DNA of 64,000 bases from an uncultured Devosia sp. (GTDB lineage Bacteria; Pseudomonadota; Alphaproteobacteria; Rhizobiales; Devosiaceae), in the NCBI RefSeq assembly GCF_946479885.1, contig NZ_CAMLHM010000005.1, forward strand, positions 52,035 to 116,034. Reading direction: 5' to 3'. Below the pieces are notes generated by a model. That model was not told where the DNA came from and did not search any database. It saw only the letters and a program-made list of their open reading frames with translations. Below, piece by piece: positions 45,970 to 55,356 of the stretch. Each line of letters starts with the position of its first letter. Positions within the stretch are counted from its first letter, which is position 1. Both the position numbers and the translations under genes were made by a program.

Positions 45970-46598
45970 ACGCGGTTCGACAGCCTTGGCGGAGCGCCGG
46001 CGCTGGCCGCACTCAGTTCCGTGGCCTGCTCGACCCAGCGCTCGCGGCGAATGCGGCCCTTGAAGGAAAGCTGGGCATCGACCCACTCGACATTCGCCTT
46101 GGTCCAGCCGGCGATCTGGTCGATGTGGAATATCCCCATCGCATAAAGCGACGCTTCAATTTTCGGTCCGATTCCCTTGATCTGCTTGAGGTTGTCTGGT
46201 TGACCGTCGCGAGGTTGATCGAGTGCAACGGGCTTGGGATCGGCTGACTTGGCCTTGCTGGCCGGCTTGACATGCACCGTCGCGGGAGGCGTTGGCGACG
46301 GTCCCGGCGTAGCCGAAGCAACCGCCGCGATACCGCTCCGCGGCGGGCTGGCCACCGGAATTGGCGCCACATTCCGAGCCGGTGGCTCGTCGCCGGCACT
46401 GGCGGCTAGGCGAGCGGCTGAGCTGCGTGGCTTGCGCAGGTCGGGCGACGTGGCGGCGACGGCGGCTGTCGGCGTAACCTGTCTGGTGCCGCGACCAGCA
46501 TGGAGGACTATGCGGACGGCATAACCAAAAGCGCAGCCCAGCAGATAGGCCGCCAGCAGCAGCAGCGCCGTCTCGGTGATGTGAGCCAGGTTGGTCAT
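45966..46598 (-). CDS. Membrane-anchored helix-hairpin-helix protein
   Basis: This 210-residue protein has an N-terminal helix (ALLLLAAYLLGCAFGYAVRI), a proline/alanine-rich linker of about 90 residues and a C-terminal HhH domain: LKQIKGIGPKIEASLYAMGI near residue 140, then IAGWTKANVEWVDAQLSFKG. This domain resembles those near NADH dehydrogenase subunit E and other cytosolic DNA or protein binders. The stop overlaps the convergent hydrolase gene by four bases. The start (ATG 46598; GTG 46601 also possible) follows the 39-residue gene by a few bases, so it is in the same transcript as the OmpA gene. Confidence 0.78.
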   Translation of the reverse strand: MTNLAHITETALLLLAAYLLGCAFGYAVRIVLHAGRGTRQVTPTAAVAATSPDLRKPRSSAARLAASAGDEPPARNVAPIPVASPPRSGIAAVASATPGPSPTPPATVHVKPASKAKSADPKPVALDQPRDGQPDNLKQIKGIGPKIEASLYAMGIFHIDQIAGWTKANVEWVDAQLSFKGRIRRERWVEQATELSAASAGAPPRLSNRV

Positions 46599-46605
46599 CA
46601 CTGCA

Positions 46606-46725
46606 TCACGCCTTTGGCGGCGTGAAGCTGCGCCAGCCGACGACGATGCCGATCAGCCCCACCCCGGCGAGGTATGGCCAATAGGCCACTACCAGATAGG
46701 GTAGCGAAGCCCAGTTCACCGCCAT
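46606..46725 (-). CDS. 39-residue single-helix membrane peptide
   Basis: This short gene reads MAVNWASLPYLVVAYWPYLA, then GVGLIGIVVGWRSFTPPKA, giving one hydrophobic segment and a basic end. A GAGGCAGG ribosome-like site precedes the ATG, and the start lies 12 bases after the stop of the large OmpA gene. The next gene starts only five to eight bases after its stop. The tight spacing between two real genes supports translation. It may stabilise the HhH or OmpA protein in the membrane, but that is a guess. Confidence 0.6.
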   Translation of the reverse strand: MAVNWASLPYLVVAYWPYLAGVGLIGIVVGWRSFTPPKA

Positions 46726-46737
46726 CGCCAACCTGCC

Positions 46738-49700
46738 TCAATAATGCTGCGGTATGATGGTCACGACAATGCGCCGGTTGAGGCGCTTGCCTTGTGCCGT
46801 TTCATTGTCGCCGATCGGGGCGGTTTCGCCATAGCCCACGGCGTAGAGCCGGCCTGGAGTCACCCCGCGAACCACCAACGCGTTGACCACCGCTTCGGCC
46901 CGAGCCACCGACAGAGCCATGTTGAGCCCCTCGTCACCATCGGCGTCGGTATGACCCTCGATGTGAACTATGGCATCGGGACAGGCCGCCAGATCCAGGG
47001 CCAACTCATCGAGTGCCGCCTCGGATTCGGCAGCAATCAGCGCCGCCCCCGACTGGAACAGGATGGAATTGCGCGCGGAAAACTCCGAAACCGGCGCCGA
47101 GCAGGCACTGGTATCGACCGGCGGAGGGGTCGCCGGTTGGGTCGGCGGCGCCACCGGCTCCGGTTCGGGCGGCGGGGGAAGCAGATCGATCTGAGTGGTC
47201 CAGGCTGCGGCATCGGGCGCGGCCGCAATCGCTGCCAACACGGCGTCGCGGGCTTCCTCATTGGCCGCAGTGCCACGCAAGGACCAGGCGCCAGCAGCAA
47301 AATCGAGCTGGCCTTCCGTCAGGTGCATCAGGGCGCGCAGACCCGCTTCAGCTTCTGGCAGGAAGGTGTCAGGTGCCCCTTCGGCAAGGGTAACGGCGGC
47401 GACGTCGCCGTCGCTGATAGCAGCGAAGTAGCGCATGGCCGGGTCGGACGGCATCTGGCCGCTGATGACCACGGAAGCATCGGCGGCGCGGCTGGCGGAG
47501 AAGGCGTAGTCCGGATTGACCGCAACGGGCGGCGCTTCGGGCTCCACCTGCGGCTCGACGATAGCGGGCGCAGGCTCGGGCTCGGACTCCGCGACGGCTG
47601 GTTCGGGCTCGGCGATGGCGGGCAAGGTCGCTGGTTCGGGCTCGGCTACCGGTTCAGGCTCGGCCGCTGGTTCGGGTTCGGCGACAGGTTCCGGTTCGGC
47701 TACGGGCTCCGGCTGCGGCGGACGAGTCAGTGCCAGCACCCAGTTCGCGGCAGGCGTGGTCGCCGCTGCCAAGGCCGTATCGACCGCAGCGTCAGGCTCG
47801 GCCAGCGTGCCGCTGATGGTCCAGATTGTCCCGTCAAACCGCGCGCTGCCTTCGGAAAGCGCGGCGAGTGCATCAATTGCCGCGAGCTGATCGGCAGCGA
47901 ATCCCTCAGGCGCGGAGGGGTCGACCGTGGACTGATCGACCACCTTGTCCCCTGCCCGCACTGCGAGGAAACGCTGCAGCGGTTCGGCCGGTACGAGGCC
48001 GTCGAGAGTGACAGCACCGTCGGCCGCTTTGGTGGCAGACCAGAGATAGGGCACCGTGGCCACAGGCTCCGGCGCGGGCGCGGCGATGTCGATGGACCAG
48101 GCTGATGTGTCGGTTGCCGCCGAAAGGGTGGTCAGCAACCCGTCGCGTTGTGCTTGGGAGGCGGCGCGGCCGCCCAGCACCCAGCTTGCACCGTCGAAGC
48201 TGACCTCGCCCTCTTCGAGCGCCATAACGGCGTCGAGACCAGCGGTCGCGGCGGCGATGAAATCCTGGGGTGCGCCAAGGCCAATCTCGGTGGAGTCGAC
48301 GACGCTGTCGCCGGCATGGACCGCAAGGTAGTTCTTGAGCGCCTGGGCTGGCACATGACCCATCAGGGTTACGCCATCGGTGGCGCGGGTGGCCGACCAG
48401 ATATAGGGCGAGATCTCGGGGATCACCGGGACTGGCTCGGCCACGGCCATCGACCAACCCGATGATGCCAGCTGCCGGGTGACGAAATCGGCCTCGAGGG
48501 CGGCTTTGTCGATTGCCGACTTGCCGGTCCCCGTCACTGTCCAGCCTTGACCATCATAGACTACGCTGCCGTCGCTCAACCACTGCAGCAGGCTCAGCGC
48601 CGTCTCCGCGGAAGCGAGAAATCCATTTGGCTCGCCTGAGGCGTAAGTCACTGTTTCCGTTGCTGATTGACCCGCCGCGCTCAGCAGGCTCGTCTCGGCG
48701 GCGGCATTGGGGACGTAGCCGGACAGCGCGATGGCGCCAGCCTCATCCTTTGTTGCCGTCCAGGCGTACTGATCGGCGCGCGGCGCCAGAATCTCGGCAC
48801 GGGCGAGCACCAGGCCCTGCGGGGCCTCCTGGCTCATCGTGGCAAGGAGGGCGTCGTAATCCGTACTCGACCGGGCGGTTCCGGATATGGTCAGCACATT
48901 GTCGCGCAGGGCGATGCGGCCTTCGCTCATCAGATCGAGCGCAGCGAGCCCGAAATCGGCGCCTGACTGGTAGCGCTCCGGGGCACCGCGACCGAGCTTG
49001 AGATAGCTGGTGTCGGCGCCTTCGCGCAGGCTGAACGCCTCGCGCGTCGCCTCGTCCGGCACGTAGCCGTCGAAGACCACGACGCCACCGGGCTGGCGGG
49101 TGGCGCTCATCCAATAATCGTCGATGCGGGGTGGCTCGAGCGTAACAATGGTGCCTGAAGGCGCAAGCGTGTCGACAATACCCTGGGCAATCTCGATCGT
49201 CGCGGGAGCACCGCTCAGCGCGCTCCGGCCATCAGTAATGCTGGCCTCGCCATATTCGAGGCGCGACAGCTGCTCGATCAACTGCTGGGAAAGATCAGCA
49301 AAACCAGCAGGTTCGCCAGAACCCAGGGCCAAGCCGGTCGCGACCTGAGCGCCCGAGACATCGGCGGTGCGGAAGCGTTCGACCAGCGCATTGTCGGGGA
49401 CATAGCCGGAAACGTCGATCCGCTTGCCGTCAAAGACGGCATTCCACTGATAGGGGGAAACGAGCGCCGGGGTGATCTGGACGTCGCCGAGCGACAGCCC
49501 GGCGGGCGCGCCAGCGCGCAGCACAATCAGCAGATCACGGAAAGCCCGCTCGGATTTGGCGCGGCCATTCAGCGTGACCGTCAGGTCGGTGATCGCGGCC
49601 TCGCCCTGATCGAGATATTGCAGCTGGTCGATGGCATATTCGGCACCAGCCACCCAGGACCGGCGGTCCGGCACGCCGGATCGGAGCTCGAGCGCCCCCT

Positions 49701-50103
49701 GCTCCAGGCCGGCCAGCGACAGCAGGCGCTGTCGCGTGGTCTCGTTCGGGACGCCGCCCGAAAGAGTGATGGCGCCCTGGTCGATGCTCGCGTGCAGGAC
49801 ATAGGGAGCGGCCATGGGCGCAAGGGTGACGTCCGGTGTGACGGTGCGAACACCATCGAGACCGGAAAGCCGGGCAATGGCGTCGTCGAGCAGGGCCTGA
49901 TCGGTGGTGGTCCCGCTCAGCGTCACGTCACGGGCGTCGAGCGAAAGCTCGGCCCAATCGTAACCGCCGGCAGCCATCGCGGCCGCGCTACGCGATGTGA
50001 GATCGTCGGTGATATGGCTCGACGTCATCGCCAGACACAAAGTCGTGCCGCCCAGGACAGTGGCGAGTCCCGGTGCGACCCACTTGATGAGGTCCCTGAT
50101 CAT
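46738..50103 (-). CDS. Large OmpA-family protein with seven internal repeats
   Basis: This 1121-residue envelope protein has an N-terminal membrane anchor (VAPGLATVLGGTTLCLAM) and a BON-like start (residues 48-95). Seven repeats of about 112-121 residues follow, each beginning with a Y-x-W/A-type strand and then LSGYVP-like text (Y101, Y218, Y330, Y446, Y567, Y686, Y866). A Pro-Glu-rich linker spans residues about 797-860. The C-terminal OmpA domain (about 1008-1121) has FQSGAALIAAESEAALDELA, HIEGHTDADGDEGLNMALS and RLNRRIVV, which bind peptidoglycan. The ATG at 50103 has ACGGGA upstream. The 39-residue and HhH genes follow in the same transcript. Confidence 0.85.
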   Translation of the reverse strand: MIRDLIKWVAPGLATVLGGTTLCLAMTSSHITDDLTSRSAAAMAAGGYDWAELSLDARDVTLSGTTTDQALLDDAIARLSGLDGVRTVTPDVTLAPMAAPYVLHASIDQGAITLSGGVPNETTRQRLLSLAGLEQGALELRSGVPDRRSWVAGAEYAIDQLQYLDQGEAAITDLTVTLNGRAKSERAFRDLLIVLRAGAPAGLSLGDVQITPALVSPYQWNAVFDGKRIDVSGYVPDNALVERFRTADVSGAQVATGLALGSGEPAGFADLSQQLIEQLSRLEYGEASITDGRSALSGAPATIEIAQGIVDTLAPSGTIVTLEPPRIDDYWMSATRQPGGVVVFDGYVPDEATREAFSLREGADTSYLKLGRGAPERYQSGADFGLAALDLMSEGRIALRDNVLTISGTARSSTDYDALLATMSQEAPQGLVLARAEILAPRADQYAWTATKDEAGAIALSGYVPNAAAETSLLSAAGQSATETVTYASGEPNGFLASAETALSLLQWLSDGSVVYDGQGWTVTGTGKSAIDKAALEADFVTRQLASSGWSMAVAEPVPVIPEISPYIWSATRATDGVTLMGHVPAQALKNYLAVHAGDSVVDSTEIGLGAPQDFIAAATAGLDAVMALEEGEVSFDGASWVLGGRAASQAQRDGLLTTLSAATDTSAWSIDIAAPAPEPVATVPYLWSATKAADGAVTLDGLVPAEPLQRFLAVRAGDKVVDQSTVDPSAPEGFAADQLAAIDALAALSEGSARFDGTIWTISGTLAEPDAAVDTALAAATTPAANWVLALTRPPQPEPVAEPEPVAEPEPAAEPEPVAEPEPATLPAIAEPEPAVAESEPEPAPAIVEPQVEPEAPPVAVNPDYAFSASRAADASVVISGQMPSDPAMRYFAAISDGDVAAVTLAEGAPDTFLPEAEAGLRALMHLTEGQLDFAAGAWSLRGTAANEEARDAVLAAIAAAPDAAAWTTQIDLLPPPPEPEPVAPPTQPATPPPVDTSACSAPVSEFSARNSILFQSGAALIAAESEAALDELALDLAACPDAIVHIEGHTDADGDEGLNMALSVARAEAVVNALVVRGVTPGRLYAVGYGETAPIGDNETAQGKRLNRRIVVTIIPQHY

Positions 50104-50436
50104 TCCCGTTCCAGTGAATGTCCGCAATTGCGGCAAAGCTAGTGCATTTCGAGGCGCGTGGAAACGAAAATGGAGGCGGTAAGTGGTTGTTTCCGCGTCA
50201 TTATTCTACGCGGCGCGATGCAAGGCACCGTGGACGGAGCAGAATCACAGAATCATCCCGCCGGGACCGATCCCGGAGTGCTCCCTCGTTCGTTTCGGCG
50301 CAGGCCGGAAACCGCCTCGCGACGGTGCGGACTTGCCGCGAGCAGGATGGAATTCGGGAAGGATTTTGACCAAAGGCGGACTGAGGTCGTGGCCGAAGAC
50401 CACCCAAGATCAACAGTCGCAAGGGCACAAAAGCAG

Positions 50437-50462
50437 AAAGGCCCGGCGTGAGCCGGGCCTTT
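50437..50462 (-). terminator. Intrinsic terminator after the porin gene
   Basis: AAAGGCCCGGC pairs perfectly with GCCGGGCCTTT around a four-base loop (50437-50462). On the minus strand the downstream run reads CTGCTTTTGTG. It lies 25 bases beyond the porin stop. Confidence 0.88.
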
Positions 50463-50486
50463 CCGTAAGCCAGTGTAATCCGAGGA

Positions 50487-51920
50487 TTACTGGAAGGCCT
50501 TGGCAGCCTTGAAGGTGACCTTGTAGGCACCGTTCTGCTGGACAGTGGCACCAACCGACGACGAGAAGCCGCCGCCCGGGGTCCAGGCCAGTTCGGCCTT
50601 GCCGTAGAAGTCCGAAGTCGCGGCCAGAACCGGAGCCGGAGCAACGTCAGCGGCATGGCCGTAGACGCCGATTTCACCGGTCAGCTTGATGGTTTCGGTC
50701 AGCGAAGCGATCAACTGAGCAGCAACCTGGTAGCCGTCGCCAACGCCAGCGGTACCGTCGTTGAAGTAACGACCGCCGATGTTGATTTCGATGCCTTCAG
50801 CAACGGTGGCACCGAGCGAAGCGCCGAAGCCGTAGTCGGTGTCCAGAGCAACGCCGGTGGAGGCAGTGCCGCCAGCAGCTTCACCCGAGAGGGCGATCTT
50901 GAACATGTCGAACTTGGCTTCAGCCGAAACCAGGCCGTTCCAGTAGTTGTAGTTGGCAGCGCGGACGGCATCGTAGCCACCGCCGATAGCCAGAGCGCCA
51001 CGGACCTTGAACGCGTCGAAGGTTGCGGTCACGCCGGTGTGGAGCAGGTAGCTGTCGCCCGAGGTCTGAACGCCATCGAGCAGACCGCCAACGGCGCCGC
51101 TGATGTGAGCAGTGATGCCCGAGCCAGCATAGTCGAGAACGCCGACGAGGGTACCAGCACGCGAGCCAGCCGAGATGGCCTGAGCGGCCAGGAGCGGGTG
51201 ACCAGCAGCGACAACACCGCCGCCATCCGAGTTCAGGTTTTCGAGACCGATCTTGGCGATCAGGCCTTCACCGATGTTCGACCAGAGCTGGATAACGTGA
51301 CCGCCACGCTTCGGCGTGATGAAGTCAGCGTTTTCGTCAGCAACAACGCCGGTATCAGCGCGCTGCGAGATGAACAGGCCGGTGAAGTTGAACGGCTCGT
51401 CGTCGCCCTTGTTGAAGATCGAACCGCGCTTACCAGCGGTCAGAACGGTGGTGTCACCAACCTGGACGTAGGCTTCGTCGATCTTCACGACGGTGCCGTC
51501 TTCGGTTTCGGCAGCAACGCCGTTCTGCGAACGAACGCGGTTGTCGTTCTTGATCTTGATGACAGCCTGGGCCGGACCGAAGTCGCTGCCAGCGGTGCCG
51601 ACGAACTTCAGGTACGACTGAACGCGCGAATCCCAATCGTTGCTCACGCCGAGAGCGGCGTCCGGAACGTCGATGTTCACGTTGCCGAGGAAGTTGGTCT
51701 GGGCAATGGCGTAGCCGCCCTTCCAGTTACCCCAGTCGAACTGGTACTTCACTTCGCCCGAGATCTGCAGGCAGTTGGTGTCGGACGAAATGGTCAGGCC
51801 CGACAGGCCCAGCTCGTCGCAAACGTCCAGCGAGGTGAGGACGCCCAGATCGGCAGCGAAGCCAGCGGTCGAGAGACCGGCAGCAGCAACAGAACCGAGG
51901 ATAAGGCTCTTGAGTTTCAT
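50487..51920 (-). CDS. Outer-membrane porin, Porin_2 family
   Basis: This 477-residue porin has a signal peptide (MKLKSLILGSVAAAGLSTAG, cut near FAA/D). The mature start matches Porin_2: DVCDELGLSGLTISSDTNC then LQISGEVKYQF, with a pair of cysteines. The rest is beta-barrel-like and ends YKVTFKAAKAFQ with the terminal Phe-Gln. It should form general diffusion channels in the outer membrane. GGAGG stands before the ATG at 51920; an in-frame start at 51944 adds eight residues. Codons are strongly G/C-ending, as in highly expressed genes. A 448-base upstream region holds the promoter. Confidence 0.9.
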   Translation of the reverse strand: MKLKSLILGSVAAAGLSTAGFAADLGVLTSLDVCDELGLSGLTISSDTNCLQISGEVKYQFDWGNWKGGYAIAQTNFLGNVNIDVPDAALGVSNDWDSRVQSYLKFVGTAGSDFGPAQAVIKIKNDNRVRSQNGVAAETEDGTVVKIDEAYVQVGDTTVLTAGKRGSIFNKGDDEPFNFTGLFISQRADTGVVADENADFITPKRGGHVIQLWSNIGEGLIAKIGLENLNSDGGGVVAAGHPLLAAQAISAGSRAGTLVGVLDYAGSGITAHISGAVGGLLDGVQTSGDSYLLHTGVTATFDAFKVRGALAIGGGYDAVRAANYNYWNGLVSAEAKFDMFKIALSGEAAGGTASTGVALDTDYGFGASLGATVAEGIEINIGGRYFNDGTAGVGDGYQVAAQLIASLTETIKLTGEIGVYGHAADVAPAPVLAATSDFYGKAELAWTPGGGFSSSVGATVQQNGAYKVTFKAAKAFQ

Positions 51921-52368
51921 TAGTTGACCTCCAAAGTCAGTCATTCTTGTGCCGGTTACCCAGCGGTTTGTCGTAACGCGACCACACTATTCGTGGTGCA
52001 GTGTGTTGCCGTCGCGCTGCGACCGACAAACGATCCCATGCATGGATTCGCAAGACCCACTCTACGCATCGAGGAAAATGACGCAATCGCGCAAAAGCCG
52101 TTTTGCGGGTCCGGCAATATGGTTGAGAACCGGATGTTGCAGATTCAGCACACAGCTGGAAACGAGCTGTTAACCCGGCTGAACGAACCGTTAAAATTCC
52201 CGCATTTCAAGGGATTTGTAGCGCCATCGCGTCGCGGCGGCGTGATCAGCAGGCGAAAAACACGCCGTAAAACTTCGCCATGGACGCAGCGGTCATGCGG
52301 CGCGATTGTGCCGGGAATCGGGAATCGAAGGGGCGGCCAATCCTGCCCTGCCACAATTGGGAGCTGTT
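51921..52368. other. Gene-free region between porin and SDR gene
   Basis: This divergent region contains the porin promoter and leader and the SDR promoter. Short open frames exist, but none has a ribosome site with a credible protein. It is more A/T-rich near 52060-52200 (TTAACCCGGC, TTAAAATTCC). I could not assign an operator. Confidence 0.5.
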
Positions 52369-53112
52369 ATGGGCGGTCAAAACAAGGTTGCGGTGGTCAC
52401 GGGCGGCAGTTCCGGCATAGGACGCGCGGCAGCGCTGGGCTTCGCCGCGGCAGGGTATGATGTCGCCATTTGCGGACGTCGCGCCGACGCGCTGCAGGCG
52501 ACGGCCGCAATGACCAAGGGGCATTGGGGCGAATGCGATGTCACCGACCCTTCCGCGGTCGCGCATTTCTTTGCCGGCGTCAAGCAAGCCTATGGCCGGA
52601 TCGACGTGGTGTTCAACAATGCCGGCCGCTTCGCACCGGCGGTCTCGTTCGGCGATCTTGATGTCGCGACCTGGCAGGAGATGGTCAACACCAACCTCAA
52701 TGGCGCCTTCTATGTCGCGCGCGAGGCCTTTCGCGCCATGCGCGACCAGACCCCGCAAGGCGGCAGGATCATCAACAATGGCTCGATCTCGGCCTATGTG
52801 CCCCGTCCAGGCGCCGCTTCCTATACCGCAACCAAGCACGCGATCACGGGGCTGACCAAGGCAATCTCGCTGGATGGGCGCGCCTTCAACGTCGCCTGCG
52901 GGCAGATCGATATCGGCAATGCCGCCACCGACATGACCAGCAATATGAATAGTGGGTCGCTGCAGGCCAATGGCACGATCATGCCGGAGCCGACATTCGA
53001 CGTGCAGCATGTGGTGGACGCGCTGCTCTATATGGCGGGGCTGCCGCTCACCGCCAATGTGCAGTTCATGACCGTGATGGCGACAACCATGCCCTATATC
53101 GGGCGAGGCTAG
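52369..53112 (+). CDS. Short-chain dehydrogenase/reductase
   Basis: This 247-residue NAD(P)-dependent oxidoreductase has the cofactor motif TGGSSGIG (residues 11-18), NNAG (83-86) and the catalytic set S139, Y152 and K156 in NGSISAY / [12 protein letters not shown]. The tail is standard for the classical SDR group. I use the ATG at 52369 with GGGAG six bases before it; an earlier start at 52306 has no such site. It is convergent with nagA. A hairpin (53119-53154) separates them. The substrate cannot be inferred. Confidence 0.9.
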   Translation: MGGQNKVAVVTGGSSGIGRAAALGFAAAGYDVAICGRRADALQATAAMTKGHWGECDVTDPSAVAHFFAGVKQAYGRIDVVFNNAGRFAPAVSFGDLDVATWQEMVNTNLNGAFYVAREAFRAMRDQTPQGGRIINNGSISAYVPRPGAASYTATKHAITGLTKAISLDGRAFNVACGQIDIGNAATDMTSNMNSGSLQANGTIMPEPTFDVQHVVDALLYMAGLPLTANVQFMTVMATTMPYIGRG

Positions 53113-53118
53113 GGCCGG

Positions 53119-53154
53119 CCGCCATTCACTGACGCTGGCCTGAGTGAATGGCGG
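53119..53154. terminator. Bidirectional stem-loop between SDR and nagA
   Basis: CCGCCATTCACT (53119-53130) is inverted perfectly as AGTGAATGGCGG (53143-53154) around a 12-base loop, between two convergent genes. No T-run follows, but the stem is long enough to end both transcripts with Rho or as a processing site. Confidence 0.6.
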
Positions 53155-53164
53155 TGACCCTGGT

Positions 53165-54325
53165 TCAGGCGGCGAACACTTCGGCGCCGCCGATCCAGGT
53201 CGCCTTGACCTTCCGGTCGCCGGACAGGTGGACGAAGTTCGCCAAGGCGCCGGGCTGCAGGTGGCCATGATCGGCGGCGATGCCCATGGCGCGCGCGGGA
53301 TAGAGCGAAGCCATGCGGACGGCCTCCTCGAAGGGGAGGCTCATGCGGTTGTGCATGAACTCGACGGCGTCGATCATATCGAGATCGGCTCCGGCCAGCG
53401 TGCCATCGGCGAGGCGCAAGGCGCCGTCGGCGCGGGTAATGGTGCGGCCATTGAGCGTCAGGGCGCTGAGATCGGTGCCGGTCTGCGACATGGCATCGGT
53501 CACTAGGAAGATGCGGCCTTCGCCAGACTTGGCCCGCAGGGCGATCTGGATCGTTGCAGGGTGGACGTGGATGCCATCGGCGATGAGGCCGGCATGGACG
53601 CCATCGGCGGTAAGCACGGCGCCGACTACCCCCGGCTCGCGGTTGCCCAGTTGGCTCATGGCGTTGAACAGATGCGTCGCCATGCTGGCGCCGGCGGCGA
53701 AGGCGGCGTTGGCGGTGGCCGCGCTGGCGTCGGTGTGACCGAGACTGACGATGATGCCGGCCTCGGCCAGGGCGGCAATCTGCGCCGGCGTGACAGTCTC
53801 GGCGGCGACCGTGCAGAGCAGATTGGGCAGATCGGCGCGCGCCGCGACGAGGCGGGCCAGGTCGGCGTCGTCCATGGGCCGGACAAGGGCCCCGTCATGC
53901 GTGCCCTTGCGGGCGAGCGAAAGGTGAGGGCCCTCGAGGTGCAGGCCGATAAAGCCCGGGACGCCCTGCTGCGCTGCGGCTTTGCCTGCGGCGATGGCCG
54001 CTATGTTGACGGCGACCGTATCGGTGATGAGGGTCGGCAACAGTGCCGTGGTGCCGAAGCGGGCATGCGCGGCACAGATGGTTCTGATGGCACCGACCGA
54101 CGGATCGTTGTTGAACAACACCCCGCCGCCGCCATTGACCTGGAGGTCGACGAAGCCAGGCACCACGGACCCGCCATCGACACGAACGGGCACTGCATGA
54201 GCCGGAACGGCACCTGAGCGGACGATGCTGGAGACGAGGCCGAACTCGACCAGCAGCGCCGCGTCGTCGTGCCACTGTTCCCCATCGAAGATGCGGGCAC
54301 CGGAAATGGCCAGCAGGTCGCTCAT
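53165..54325 (-). CDS. nagA: N-acetylglucosamine-6-phosphate deacetylase
   Basis: NagA removes acetate from GlcNAc-6-phosphate. The 386-residue amidohydrolase shows FVDLQVNGGGGVLFNND, the metal glutamate in LHLEGPH, histidines in SLGHTDA and THLFNAM and the catalytic aspartate in FLVTDAM. Length is normal. The start overlaps the SIS-domain gene by four bases, giving the set gntR-SIS-nagA, all overlapping. GlcN-6-phosphate made here can be deaminated by the SIS protein. Confidence 0.95.
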   Translation of the reverse strand: MSDLLAISGARIFDGEQWHDDAALLVEFGLVSSIVRSGAVPAHAVPVRVDGGSVVPGFVDLQVNGGGGVLFNNDPSVGAIRTICAAHARFGTTALLPTLITDTVAVNIAAIAAGKAAAQQGVPGFIGLHLEGPHLSLARKGTHDGALVRPMDDADLARLVAARADLPNLLCTVAAETVTPAQIAALAEAGIIVSLGHTDASAATANAAFAAGASMATHLFNAMSQLGNREPGVVGAVLTADGVHAGLIADGIHVHPATIQIALRAKSGEGRIFLVTDAMSQTGTDLSALTLNGRTITRADGALRLADGTLAGADLDMIDAVEFMHNRMSLPFEEAVRMASLYPARAMGIAADHGHLQPGALANFVHLSGDRKVKATWIGGAEVFAA

Positions 54326-55356
54326 ACCGTTTCGGTCACCTTCTTAAGCGCCGGCGGCACGTCCGGGTTGAGGCCCCGACGACGCGACAGGGCTTCGACG
54401 AAACCATAGAAGGAGACGATGAGGGCCAGCGGGTCCGTGAGTGGGTGGCCTGTCGTGGCGAACGGCAGAGCTCTCGCGGCGCCTGGACGGCTGCTGGTGA
54501 GGAAGGCCAGTGCCCCCTGCCCGGCCAGCTTGTGGGCCATGTCGGCGACCGAGGCTTCGGCGGCATCGCGGGCGGCGAGGCCCAGCACGGGATAACCCTT
54601 AGTCACGATGGCGACCGGGCCGTGCATGACTTCGGCGGCGCTATAGGACTCGGCCTGGATGTTGCAGGTCTCCTTGAACTTCAGCGCGGCCTCGTTGGCG
54701 ATGGCAAAGCCGGGACCGCGGCCGAGCACATAGAGTGCGTCGTGCCCGTCGAGCGCAGAAGTCAGCTCGGACCAGTCGCAGGCGACGGCTCGGGCCAAGG
54801 CGGTTGGCAGGTCGTCAATGGCAGTCTGCAGGGCCTTGTCGCCGCTCCAGAGCGCGACGAGGGCCAGGCCGGCCACCACCGAGGTGACGAAGGTCTTGGT
54901 CGCGGCGACCGATTTTTCGACGCCGGCATGCAGGTCGATGGTGAAGTCGGAGGCGTCGGCCAGCGGCGAGCCCGAGGTATTGGTGACCGCGATGGTGGTT
55001 GCGCCCGAGCGACGGGCCGACTGGGTCATGCCGACAATGTCGGGCGACTTGCCCGATTGCGAGATGGCGATGGCGGCGGCGCTGCCGAGCTTGAGATCCT
55101 TGCCGTAGATCGAGGCGATCGAGGGACCGATGGAGGCGACGGGCAGGCCCAGCGTCAGCTCGATAGCGTATTTCAGATAGGAACAGGCGTGATCGGAAGA
55201 ACCGCGGGCGACCGTCACGACCAAAGCGGGATTGCGCTCGCGCAGGGCGGCAGCGGCTGCATCCAGCACGGAACCGCTGGAATCGAGGAAATTGGCGACG
55301 ACGCCGGGAATGGCCTCGACTTCCTGCCGCATGTAGGTCTGGTTCTCAGGCGTCAC
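54322..55356 (-). CDS. SIS-domain glucosamine-6-phosphate deaminase (NagB-II type)
   Basis: This 344-residue protein has two SIS domains: VVTVARGSSDHACSYLKYA and AISQSGKSPDIVGMTQSARR, then LYVLGRGPGFAIANEAALKF and ESYSAAEVMHGPVAIV. It lacks the amidotransferase half of GlmS, and the C-terminus LNPDVPPALKKVTETV is typical of the NagB-II group, which converts GlcN-6-phosphate to fructose-6-phosphate and ammonia. Its place between nagA and the GntR regulator supports this. A general sugar isomerase of the AgaS type is the alternative. Overlaps with both neighbours are four bases. Confidence 0.85.
   Translation of the reverse strand: MTPENQTYMRQEVEAIPGVVANFLDSSGSVLDAAAAALRERNPALVVTVARGSSDHACSYLKYAIELTLGLPVASIGPSIASIYGKDLKLGSAAAIAISQSGKSPDIVGMTQSARRSGATTIAVTNTSGSPLADASDFTIDLHAGVEKSVAATKTFVTSVVAGLALVALWSGDKALQTAIDDLPTALARAVACDWSELTSALDGHDALYVLGRGPGFAIANEAALKFKETCNIQAESYSAAEVMHGPVAIVTKGYPVLGLAARDAAEASVADMAHKLAGQGALAFLTSSRPGAARALPFATTGHPLTDPLALIVSFYGFVEALSRRRGLNPDVPPALKKVTETV

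Noticed and set aside
47545..47715. Tandem short DNA repeat resembling an array
   Set aside because: It is in frame within the OmpA gene and encodes a Pro-Glu linker; not a CRISPR array.
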